From contig CANQKU010000076.1 of assembly GCA_947624535.1 (NCBI GenBank), forward strand, positions 1 to 5,274: 5,274 nt of DNA. Direction: 5' to 3'. The position numbers and the translations under genes were made by a program. The notes below the pieces were generated by a model. That model was not told the origin of the DNA and made no database searches. It worked only from the letters and a program-made list of their open reading frames with translations. The DNA is from an uncultured Bacilli bacterium. GTDB lineage: Bacteria; Bacillota_I; Bacilli_A; RF39; UBA660. Below are positions 1 to 5,274 of this stretch, in pieces; within the stretch, counting starts at the first letter, position 1, and every line of letters begins with the position of its first letter.

Positions 1-1338
1 TAGGGAAGGTATTTTTTCTAATTTTGATTTAATACCAACTCTTTTAGCCATATTAATTAGAGCATCTTCTCCTAAAAATAAATGAGTTTTAACAGCATAA
101 ATATTTTCTGAATAAGCAATCGCAGTTGCCATAGAAATAGGTTTATTTCCATAAGTTTCATTATTATTTTTAGGGGTATAACTTTGATTATTAGCAAAAT
201 TAAATGTTGTTTTTTCACTAGTAAAAGAAGTAGATGAAGTAAATCCATTTTCTAAAGCAGCATAATAAAGATAAGGTTTCATCGTAGAGCCTACTTGTCT
301 TTTAGATGAAGTTGCTCTATTAAATGATGACTCATTGTAATCTTTTCCTCCAACTAAAGCTAGGATTGATCCATCTTGAGGGTCCATCATCACCGCGGAA
401 GTTTGAACATTTGAAGTATCTGGAATTGAGGTTTTAACTGAATTTTCTAAAATAGTTTGAGCATTTAAATCTAGAGTAGTATAAACCTTAAGACCCTTAG
501 TATCAATTAAAGATCTAGGAATTTCTTTAATACTTTCTAACTCATCCATAACTGCATCATGATAATACATAATAGTAGATAAATTCTTATCATTTTTCTC
601 TCCAATAATATGTAACTCTTCTTGATAAGCTTCCTCACTTTCTTCTTCAGTAATAATTTTATTTTGAACAAGAGCATTTAAAACTAATTTTTGTCTTTTT
701 TTAGCTGTATCAAAGTCAACTAAGGGAGAATAATTAGCAGGTGACTTTGGTATTCCTGTAATCATAGAAGCTTCAGCTAAAGTTAAATCCTTAGCACTTT
801 TATTAAAATAGAAAGAAGCTGCATTAGAAATTCCATACATACCATGTCCATAATTAATCGTATTTAAATATCCCTCTAAAATTTCATCTTTACTATAGTC
901 ATGTTCAATCCTAATAGTATACCACATTTCATCCCATTTTCTTTTCCAAGTCTTATCAAAATCTAAAAATAAGTTTTTAGCATACTGTTGAGTAATAGTA
1001 GATGCCCCTTGCTTAGTTTTTCCACTAGATAAATTAATCATACTAGCCTTAGCAATACGTAAATAATCAAAGCCATTATGTTTAAAAAAATGTTTATCTT
1101 CAGTATAAATAGTAGAGTTAATTACATAAGGAGATATATCATCTAAACTTACCCATTCTTTACTTTCATTTCCTTGGAAAAATAAATCTTTTTTATTATC
1201 ATATAACAAAATATTATTAGCAGTCCCTATTTCTAAAGTCTTAGTAGACTTTAAATAAACAAATAAAAATCCCCTAAAGGCTAAATAAATAACGGCAATA
1301 ACAAGTAAGACTTTACCTGTATTTTTTAAAAATTTCAT
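1..1338 (-). CDS. Class A penicillin-binding protein (GT51 glycosyltransferase + transpeptidase), partial: 3' end beyond base 1
   Basis: This is a bifunctional peptidoglycan synthase. It polymerises lipid II into glycan strands and cross-links their stem peptides at the outer face of the membrane. Translating the minus strand from the ATG at 1338-1336 gives 446 uninterrupted residues to base 1. Residues about 10-29 form an uncleaved membrane anchor. The GT51 domain follows with its ordered motifs: EDKHFFKHNG at 80-89 (E80 is the expected catalytic base), GASTITQQYAKNLF at 111-124, RKWDE at 133-137 and the KDEILEGYLN block at 150-159. The transpeptidase domain starts near residue 310. It shows the nucleophile motif S351-T-M-K354 inside GSTMKP, and SxN as S410-E-N412, followed by IYAVKTHLFLG. 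The third motif (KTG/KSG) must lie off the window. The start is fixed by the ribosome binding site 7 bases upstream and by the anchor that follows it. It resembles the PbpF/PbpG-type class A PBPs of Bacillota, but I cannot choose between paralogues, so no symbol is given. No sign of decay. Confidence 0.96.
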   Translation of the reverse strand, partial: MKFLKNTGKVLLVIAVIYLAFRGFLFVYLKSTKTLEIGTANNILLYDNKKDLFFQGNESKEWVSLDDISPYVINSTIYTEDKHFFKHNGFDYLRIAKASMINLSSGKTKQGASTITQQYAKNLFLDFDKTWKRKWDEMWYTIRIEHDYSKDEILEGYLNTINYGHGMYGISNAASFYFNKSAKDLTLAEASMITGIPKSPANYSPLVDFDTAKKRQKLVLNALVQNKIITEEESEEAYQEELHIIGEKNDKNLSTIMYYHDAVMDELESIKEIPRSLIDTKGLKVYTTLDLNAQTILENSVKTSIPDTSNVQTSAVMMDPQDGSILALVGGKDYNESSFNRATSSKRQVGSTMKPYLYYAALENGFTSSTSFTSEKTTFNFANNQSYTPKNNNETYGNKPISMATAIAYSENIYAVKTHLFLGEDALINMAKRVGIKSKLEKIPSL

Positions 1339-1345
1339 GAAATCG

Positions 1346-1352
1346 CCTCTTT
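1346..1352 (-). promoter_or_regulatory. Ribosome binding site of the PBP gene
   Basis: On the minus strand the bases read AAAGAGG, followed by 7 bases (CGATTTC) before the ATG at 1338. This is a good Shine-Dalgarno match at normal spacing and supports that start. Further upstream on the minus strand (about 1355-1420) the DNA is almost pure A/T. I see weak -10-like strings such as CATACT but no hexamer pair I would call a promoter. Confidence 0.75.
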
Positions 1353-1409
1353 CTAAAGTTAGTATGATTTTTTTAAAATTAAAATATGTATATAATTTTT
1401 AAATAATCA

Positions 1410-1418
1410 TGATATAAT
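1410..1418 (+). promoter_or_regulatory. Extended -10 promoter for the metallopeptidase-like gene
   Basis: TGATATAAT is an exact extended -10 element (TG-n-TATAAT). No recognisable -35 lies 16-18 bases upstream, as is usual for extended -10 promoters. Transcription should start near 1424-1426, giving a leader of only about 16 bases that begins almost at the Shine-Dalgarno sequence. A second TATAAT at 1391-1396, inside an identical 8-base string 22 bases upstream, could be an alternative -10. In such AT-rich DNA either could arise by chance, but the nearer one is exactly where a promoter is needed. Confidence 0.6.
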
Positions 1419-1428
1419 TGATAAAAAT

Positions 1429-1434
1429 GAGGTG
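1429..1434 (+). promoter_or_regulatory. Ribosome binding site that fixes the start at ATG 1441
   Basis: GAGGTG is a strong Shine-Dalgarno sequence 6 bases before the ATG at 1441. An in-frame GTG at 1432-1434 would give a protein three residues longer, but it lies inside this Shine-Dalgarno sequence and has no ribosome binding site of its own at proper spacing. The ATG at 1441 is therefore the better start. Confidence 0.8.
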
Positions 1435-1440
1435 CTTATT

Positions 1441-3042
1441 ATGTTAATTGGAACTATTAGAGATAAGAAAGATAAAAATAATTATTATATAGAATTAGAT
1501 GAGAAATCTTCTAAATATCAAGTTATATGTACTAATAATTCTAATACTTATTTATTAAATGAAATAGAAGTTAAAACTTTAATTAATAATATATTTAATA
1601 GTGAACTAACATATTTATATTCTAAAGATAATTATGAAATTTATTTAGATAATTCTAATAATAAAAGATATTTAAAAGAGGAAAAAGAAGACTTTCAAAA
1701 GTTTTTTGAAAATAATGGGGTTAGTTGTATTATGACATTTAATATGAGTAACTTCTTGAATGATTTAAAACAATATATTTTAAATAATAAAAGATATATA
1801 ATGCAGTGTAATCCTAAACTGTTAGGTATTTTTTCAATGAGTTTAGCAATCACAACCGCATCAATTATAAGAAATGATCCATATAGTTTTAATAATTTTC
1901 TAAATTTTGAAAACTATAAACAAGTAGATGATATTGCTGGGTGTATTTCTTCATCAAATGGTACTTATCTAACAGAAGAGATAAAAAATAGTTTAATATG
2001 TGAAGATTTATTTCAAGATATTTTACAAGTAAAAGATGATAGTAGAAATTATTTATTAAATCAAAAATTAAAAGATATAGATATCGAATATTTTGATGAA
2101 AGTTATGAGGGGAATTTAAAGCAAGGGGGATATTATACATTAAAACAACCTAATATTTTACACATTGATGAAGAATATAAAAAAGAAGAGATTTATTTTC
2201 GTGATATTTTAGCTCATGAGTTTATTCACTTATTACAAGATAATAATGAGTATAGATATATTAATGAAACATGTGCTGAAATATTAGCATATGAGTATTA
2301 TCAGGGAATAGAATATGCTTATTCTGATGAGAGAAAAAGAGTTTGTACTTTAATGGAGATTATTGATCCTAAAATAGTTTTTGAATGTAATTTTAAAGGA
2401 GATACAACAAGTTTTGAAGAAGAAATTGGAAAATATCTTAATGAAGAAGATACTAAAGAATTGCTAGATTTATTTAGAAGTTATGAAATAGATGAAAATA
2501 CTAATAAAATGATTGATAAATATTTGGGGAAAATGTATAAAAATAAATATAATAAAGATATAGAAGATGATCCACTTATTTCTATCATTTATCAAAATCA
2601 AGATACTAGATTTAAAAGATATTATTTTAATAGTCATGCTAAAGAGTATTATGATAATTTTGATATTTATGAAACACCTATTAATTATGATAATATAAAA
2701 AATTCTAATGATACTAAATACTGTATATATGAAAGAGTTGAAATACCAAAGAGTGAGTATATGTCAGATTATGAGGCTAAATATTTTAAAAATGATATTG
2801 AAGATAAATACTATAGATTAGATACTATTTACTTATCATTAGAAGATTATGAAAAAACTTCTCCAGGATTTTATCATTTAGAGTATAAAGGAATTGAAAT
2901 GACTTATGATAAAGTTAATCAAAAATGTAGTGTTAAGGAGCATTATGTTGTTGATTCTATACCTGGTAAGTATAGCAATTTAGAAATTGATCAAATGTTA
3001 AAACAAGATGATCCTATAGTAGAAAAGTTAGTATCTAAATAG
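1441..3042 (+). CDS. Putative zinc metallopeptidase (HExxH), unassigned family, 533 aa
   Basis: I do not recognise a named family. Numbered from the ATG at 1441, residues 1-100 look beta-rich and are dense in Asn, Asp, Lys and Tyr. A hydrophobic stretch (about 127-143, bounded by K126 and R144) follows. At 259-263 HEFIH, within ILAHEFIHLLQ, is a textbook zinc-binding HExxH helix: H259 and H263 are likely ligands and E260 the general base. The segment NETCAEILAYEY follows; E276 or E280 is the probable third ligand, gluzincin style. Residues about 300-533 are charged, rich in Tyr and Asp, and unlike anything I know. The protein has no tryptophan and about ten cysteines. It has no N-terminal signal peptide, which suggests a cytosolic protein, or a membrane one if the 127-143 stretch spans. 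It has its own promoter, lies divergent to the PBP gene, and is clearly poorer in GC than argS. Peptidase activity is inferred from the motif only; substrate unknown. The gene itself is secure, given its length, ribosome binding site and promoter. Confidence 0.78.
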   Translation: MLIGTIRDKKDKNNYYIELDEKSSKYQVICTNNSNTYLLNEIEVKTLINNIFNSELTYLYSKDNYEIYLDNSNNKRYLKEEKEDFQKFFENNGVSCIMTFNMSNFLNDLKQYILNNKRYIMQCNPKLLGIFSMSLAITTASIIRNDPYSFNNFLNFENYKQVDDIAGCISSSNGTYLTEEIKNSLICEDLFQDILQVKDDSRNYLLNQKLKDIDIEYFDESYEGNLKQGGYYTLKQPNILHIDEEYKKEEIYFRDILAHEFIHLLQDNNEYRYINETCAEILAYEYYQGIEYAYSDERKRVCTLMEIIDPKIVFECNFKGDTTSFEEEIGKYLNEEDTKELLDLFRSYEIDENTNKMIDKYLGKMYKNKYNKDIEDDPLISIIYQNQDTRFKRYYFNSHAKEYYDNFDIYETPINYDNIKNSNDTKYCIYERVEIPKSEYMSDYEAKYFKNDIEDKYYRLDTIYLSLEDYEKTSPGFYHLEYKGIEMTYDKVNQKCSVKEHYVVDSIPGKYSNLEIDQMLKQDDPIVEKLVSK

Positions 3043-3044
3043 GT

Positions 3045-3073
3045 TTGCAGTTATTAAACTAATGTGTTATAAT
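3045..3073 (+). promoter_or_regulatory. Promoter of the DUF1934-argS unit
   Basis: A perfect extended -10, TGTTATAAT at 3065-3073, lies 17 bases downstream of TTGCAG at 3045-3050, which keeps the TTG of a -35 box. Transcription should start near 3080, about 9 bases before the AGGAG. The promoter begins two bases after the stop codon of the upstream gene. No terminator hairpin occurs in 3043-3098, so read-through from the metallopeptidase-like gene is also possible. Confidence 0.72.
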
Positions 3074-3088
3074 CTATAATATATTTTT

Positions 3089-3093
3089 AGGAG
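3089..3093 (+). promoter_or_regulatory. Ribosome binding site of the DUF1934 gene
   Basis: AGGAG is followed by 5 bases before the ATG at 3099. The match is strong and the spacing slightly short but normal, which supports that start. Confidence 0.8.
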
Positions 3094-3098
3094 ATACC

Positions 3099-3443
3099 AT
3101 GAAAAAAAAGGCAAGAATTAGTATAAACACAAAAAATAAAAAAACTAATTATAATGTTTTTTTAGATATTAAAGATAATAAAATTTATTATGAAGAAATA
3201 CTTGATAATAAAGTAACTAATGTCTTATATGATAAGAAAAATAGCATACTTATAAGAGATAATAGTGAAATTTATATGGAATATAATTTTTCAACTGGAA
3301 TTGCTTCTTATTATCTAAAAGAATTCCAAAAAGAATTTAATCTAGATTTAAAAGTAAAAAGTATTTCATCAAATGATGATAAAATAGAGATTGTGTTTAT
3401 GTTAGAGGATGACTTGTTTAAATATATAATAGATATGAGGTGA
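3099..3443 (+). CDS. ywiB: DUF1934 (YwiB-like) small beta-barrel protein, 114 aa
   Basis: This is a small protein of unknown function, assigned to the DUF1934/YwiB family on two grounds. First, it lies immediately upstream of argS, as in B. subtilis. Second, it shows the family's alternating pattern of short beta strands: an acidic strand YYEEILDNKVTNVLY near 30-44, then ILIRDNSEIYMEYNF near 50-64 matching the family's I-x-R-x-G-x-x-x-x-L-x-F theme, and final strands KIEIVFML and LFKYIIDM. The family is thought to fold as a calycin-like barrel. At 114 residues it is shorter than B. subtilis YwiB (about 140), mostly in the loops and N-terminus. It has no signal peptide or membrane segment, so it is probably cytosolic. 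Its TGA stop lies 6 bases before the argS start and its last codons contain the argS ribosome binding site, so the two genes are very likely co-transcribed. Gene: confident; family: fairly confident from context and pattern, not from a search. Confidence 0.8.
   Translation: MKKKARISINTKNKKTNYNVFLDIKDNKIYYEEILDNKVTNVLYDKKNSILIRDNSEIYMEYNFSTGIASYYLKEFQKEFNLDLKVKSISSNDDKIEIVFMLEDDLFKYIIDMR
3437..3442 (+). promoter_or_regulatory. Ribosome binding site of argS, overlapping the DUF1934 stop
   Basis: GAGGTG followed by 7 bases precedes the TTG at 3450. The site covers the last sense codon and the first bases of the TGA stop (3441-3443) of the gene upstream. It decides the choice of TTG as start: no ATG or GTG lies in frame near it, and the next in-frame ATG, near codon 43, would remove half of the N-terminal domain. 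Confidence 0.8.
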
Positions 3444-3449
3444 TTTATT

Positions 3450-5198
3450 TTGAGTGTAATTAAATCCTTAGAACAAGATATTAAAAATTTAATTGAAGAA
3501 GCTGGCTATAAGATTGATAATTTTACCTTAGAGGTTTCTAAAAGAAAAGAGTTAGGGGATTATCAAATTAATGATTGTATGAGTCTAGCTAAAATTTATC
3601 ATAAAAGTCCAGTAGAAATAGCTAAAGATATTGTTAAGAAATTAGAGACAAATAAAAATCTAACTAATATAAATATAGCTGGACCAGGATTTATTAATAT
3701 TAGTTTATCTGCTTTATTTTTAACGTCTTTTATGAATGATATTAAACAAGATATTAAACTTAATATTGATAAAGTGCATCCTAGAAAAATAATTTTAGAT
3801 TATGGTGGTGCGAATGTTGCTAAAACATTGCATGTTGGTCACTTAAGAAGCGCTAATTTAGGTGAGGCTTTAAAACGTTTAGTAAAACTATTAGGTTGTG
3901 ATGCTATAAGTGATGCTCATTTAGGAGATTATGGAAGACCCTTAGGATTAGTTTTGTTAGAAATTAAAAAAAGGTATCCAAATTTGTCATATTTCAATCC
4001 CGCTTATCAAGGAGATTATCATGAAATTGACCTACCAATTACTAATCAAGACTTAGAATTAATTTATCCACAGGCTAGTTTAAAAGCTAAAGAAGATGAA
4101 ACTTATCTTAATGAGGCTAGAGAAATTACTTTAAAAATTCAAAATCATGAAAGAGGTTATTATGATTTGTGGGAAAAAGTTATTGAAATTTCTAAAGCTG
4201 ATTTAAAGAAAGTGTATGATGCTTTAAATGTATATTATGACTTGTGGGAGGGGGAAAGTGATGCCGCCGAATACTTAGATGAATTATTACAAATATGTAG
4301 AGATAAAAATATTGTTAAACAAAGTGATGGAGCTGAAATTATTGAAGTTAAAAATGATAGCGATTCATCTCCTATGCCTCCATTATTACTTGTAAAATCT
4401 AATCAAACTGTCTCATATGAAACAACTGACTTAGCAACTATTTTAGAAAGAAGAAAAAAATGGGATCCTGATGAGATTTGGTACTGTGCTGATGCTAGAC
4501 AAGAACTTCACTTTGAACAAGTATTTCGTGCCAGTCGACTTGCTGGATTAGTAAAAGATACCGTAAAACTTGAATATATTGGATTTGGTACAATGAATGG
4601 AGAAGATGGCAAGCCATTTAAAACTAGAGATGGTGGGGTTATGTCATTAAAGTCATTAATTGATATGGTAAGTGAAGAGGCAAGAAAACGTATAAATAAA
4701 GATATGGTAGAAGAAGCTGATATTGATAAAACCGTAGAAAAAATAGCTATCGCTACTTTAAAATATGCTGACTTTATCCCTTACCGAATGACTGACTATA
4801 TCTTCAATCCTGCAAAATTTTCAGAAGTAGAGGGGAAAACTGCTCCTTACTTATTATATTCTACAGTTAGAATGAAATCTTTATTAGAAAAGGCCAAAGA
4901 CCTACCAAAAGATAACTACTATGAAGTAGGAATACCATCTACCAAAGATATTATTTTAACATTATTACAATTACCAAAAATATTACTTTCTTCATTTGAA
5001 GCGAAATCATTAAATGAAATAGCAGAATACTTATATACCCTTACAAATAAATATAATAAATTCTATGCAGAAAACAAAGTTTTAACTGAAAAAAATAATA
5101 ATCTTTCATCATCATGGCTACTTTTAACTAATATAGTATATCAAACTAATTTATTACTTTTAGATATATTAGGATTAAAAGTACCAGAAAAAATGTAA
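3450..5198 (+). CDS. argS: Arginyl-tRNA synthetase, 582 aa, TTG start
   Basis: This class I aminoacyl-tRNA synthetase charges tRNA-Arg with arginine using ATP in the cytosol; it is essential for translation. The N-terminal tRNA-binding domain (Add-1) covers about residues 1-90, with GDYQIN near 36 and AGPGFINI near 78. The Rossmann catalytic domain follows. It has GGANVAKTLHVGHLRS, where H128-V-G-H131 is the HIGH signature, then HLGDYG at 157-162 and ADARQELHFEQ ending at 357. The degenerate KMSKS loop, DGKPFKTRDGG, has K388-P-F-K391-T-R393; a loose KMSKS is common in ArgRS. The all-helical DALR anticodon-binding domain runs from about 455 to 582, with YLLYSTVRM from 467, and ends in LGLKVPEKM, matching the family's usual C-terminus. 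The length is normal for the family (about 550-590). All five tryptophans are TGG. It is the last gene of its transcription unit, followed by a terminator 46 bases after the stop. The relatively common C and G bases for this window fit a highly expressed housekeeping gene. Confidence 0.98.
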   Translation: MSVIKSLEQDIKNLIEEAGYKIDNFTLEVSKRKELGDYQINDCMSLAKIYHKSPVEIAKDIVKKLETNKNLTNINIAGPGFINISLSALFLTSFMNDIKQDIKLNIDKVHPRKIILDYGGANVAKTLHVGHLRSANLGEALKRLVKLLGCDAISDAHLGDYGRPLGLVLLEIKKRYPNLSYFNPAYQGDYHEIDLPITNQDLELIYPQASLKAKEDETYLNEAREITLKIQNHERGYYDLWEKVIEISKADLKKVYDALNVYYDLWEGESDAAEYLDELLQICRDKNIVKQSDGAEIIEVKNDSDSSPMPPLLLVKSNQTVSYETTDLATILERRKKWDPDEIWYCADARQELHFEQVFRASRLAGLVKDTVKLEYIGFGTMNGEDGKPFKTRDGGVMSLKSLIDMVSEEARKRINKDMVEEADIDKTVEKIAIATLKYADFIPYRMTDYIFNPAKFSEVEGKTAPYLLYSTVRMKSLLEKAKDLPKDNYYEVGIPSTKDIILTLLQLPKILLSSFEAKSLNEIAEYLYTLTNKYNKFYAENKVLTEKNNNLSSSWLLLTNIVYQTNLLLLDILGLKVPEKM

Positions 5199-5202
5199 AA
5201 TG

Positions 5203-5231
5203 ATTTTTGTCAAGACATAGTGACTAAAAAT
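5203..5231 (+). other. Imperfect hairpin just downstream of argS
   Basis: ATTTTTGTC at 5203-5211 can pair with GACTAAAAAT at 5222-5231, giving nine pairs with one unpaired T and a 10-base loop. Only three pairs involve G-C bases next to the loop. It lacks a strong T-tract after it, so it is a poor terminator alone. It could protect the mRNA 3' end or be chance in AT-rich DNA. Confidence 0.3.
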
Positions 5232-5244
5232 TACAAAACAAGAT

Positions 5245-5268
5245 AATCGTCTATAATGGCGATTTTTT
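5245..5268 (+). terminator. Rho-independent terminator after argS
   Basis: AATCGTC (5245-5251) pairs with GGCGATT (5258-5264) around a TATAAT loop, giving a 7-bp stem with one G-U pair. The T-run 5263-5268 overlaps the stem's end and continues for four bases. The stem is short but contains most of the G and C in this AT-rich stretch. On the opposite strand no T-run follows the stem, so it acts only on rightward transcripts and ends the DUF1934-argS unit. Confidence 0.75.
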
Positions 5269-5274
5269 GAATTT

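Noticed and set aside
1..1338. PBP as a pseudogene, because its C-terminal KTG motif is not seen
   Set aside because: The frame is open to the first base of the window and the missing motif normally lies downstream of that point. The truncation is caused by the window edge.
1355..1425. Minus-strand promoter for the PBP gene
   Set aside because: Several A/T hexamers resemble -10 boxes, such as CATACT, but none has a -35 or TG extension at proper spacing, so no single one can be called.
1432..1440. GTG start giving the metallopeptidase-like protein three extra residues
   Set aside because: The GTG is part of the GAGGTG Shine-Dalgarno sequence for the ATG at 1441 and has no upstream site of its own at usable spacing.
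1381..1440. Riboswitch, T-box or small RNA before the metallopeptidase-like gene or argS
   Set aside because: The leaders implied by the promoters are under about 25 bases, too short for a T-box or riboswitch, and no conserved T-box-like sequence or stem set is visible.
1889..2140. 83-codon open frame on the minus strand inside the metallopeptidase-like gene
   Set aside because: It lies opposite a long, well-supported gene, has no good ribosome binding site or promoter, and encodes a low-complexity Leu/Tyr/Asn/His product. It is a shadow frame in AT-rich DNA.
1441..3042. Phage, toxin or insertion-sequence origin for the orphan gene
   Set aside because: No inverted or target-site repeats, transposase, integrase or toxin-antitoxin pair flank it. 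Low GC alone is not enough for this claim.

Overview
The window reads as chromosome of a very AT-rich, low-GC Gram-positive bacterium. Strong AGGAG/GAGGTG ribosome binding sites, TATAAT promoters and a DUF1934 (YwiB)-argS gene pair, a Bacillota arrangement also found in Bacillus subtilis, support this. A bifunctional class A penicillin-binding protein shows that the cell builds peptidoglycan, so it is not a wall-less mollicute despite the mycoplasma-like base composition. All nine tryptophans seen (four in the PBP part, five in ArgRS) are TGG, and one gene ends in TGA, so the standard bacterial code (table 11) fits and the mycoplasma code does not. An uncultured Bacilli-type gut lineage (RF39-like or Erysipelotrichia-like) is my best guess; this is inference, not something the bases prove.

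Layout: bases 1-1338 hold, on the minus strand, the first 446 codons of a class A PBP (GT51 glycosyltransferase plus transpeptidase). Its 3' end lies beyond base 1. A divergent AT-rich intergenic region of about 100 bases (1339-1440) carries ribosome binding sites for both flanking genes and an extended -10 promoter pointing right. Bases 1441-3042 (+) encode a 533-residue protein I cannot assign to a named family. It has a clear HExxH zinc-metallopeptidase signature with a downstream NExxxE segment. A new promoter directly after its stop codon drives a two-gene unit: a short DUF1934/YwiB-like protein (3099-3443) and arginyl-tRNA synthetase (3450-5198, TTG start). The unit ends in a rho-independent terminator at 5245-5268.

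The PBP works in cell-wall polymerisation and cross-linking, and argS in translation. DUF1934 and argS are tightly packed and probably co-translated. The metallopeptidase-like gene has its own promoter, is even poorer in GC than argS, and looks like a lineage-specific accessory gene inserted between two conserved loci. It is the only part of the window that may be functionally new. I found no CRISPR array, tRNA, rRNA, insertion sequence or riboswitch.
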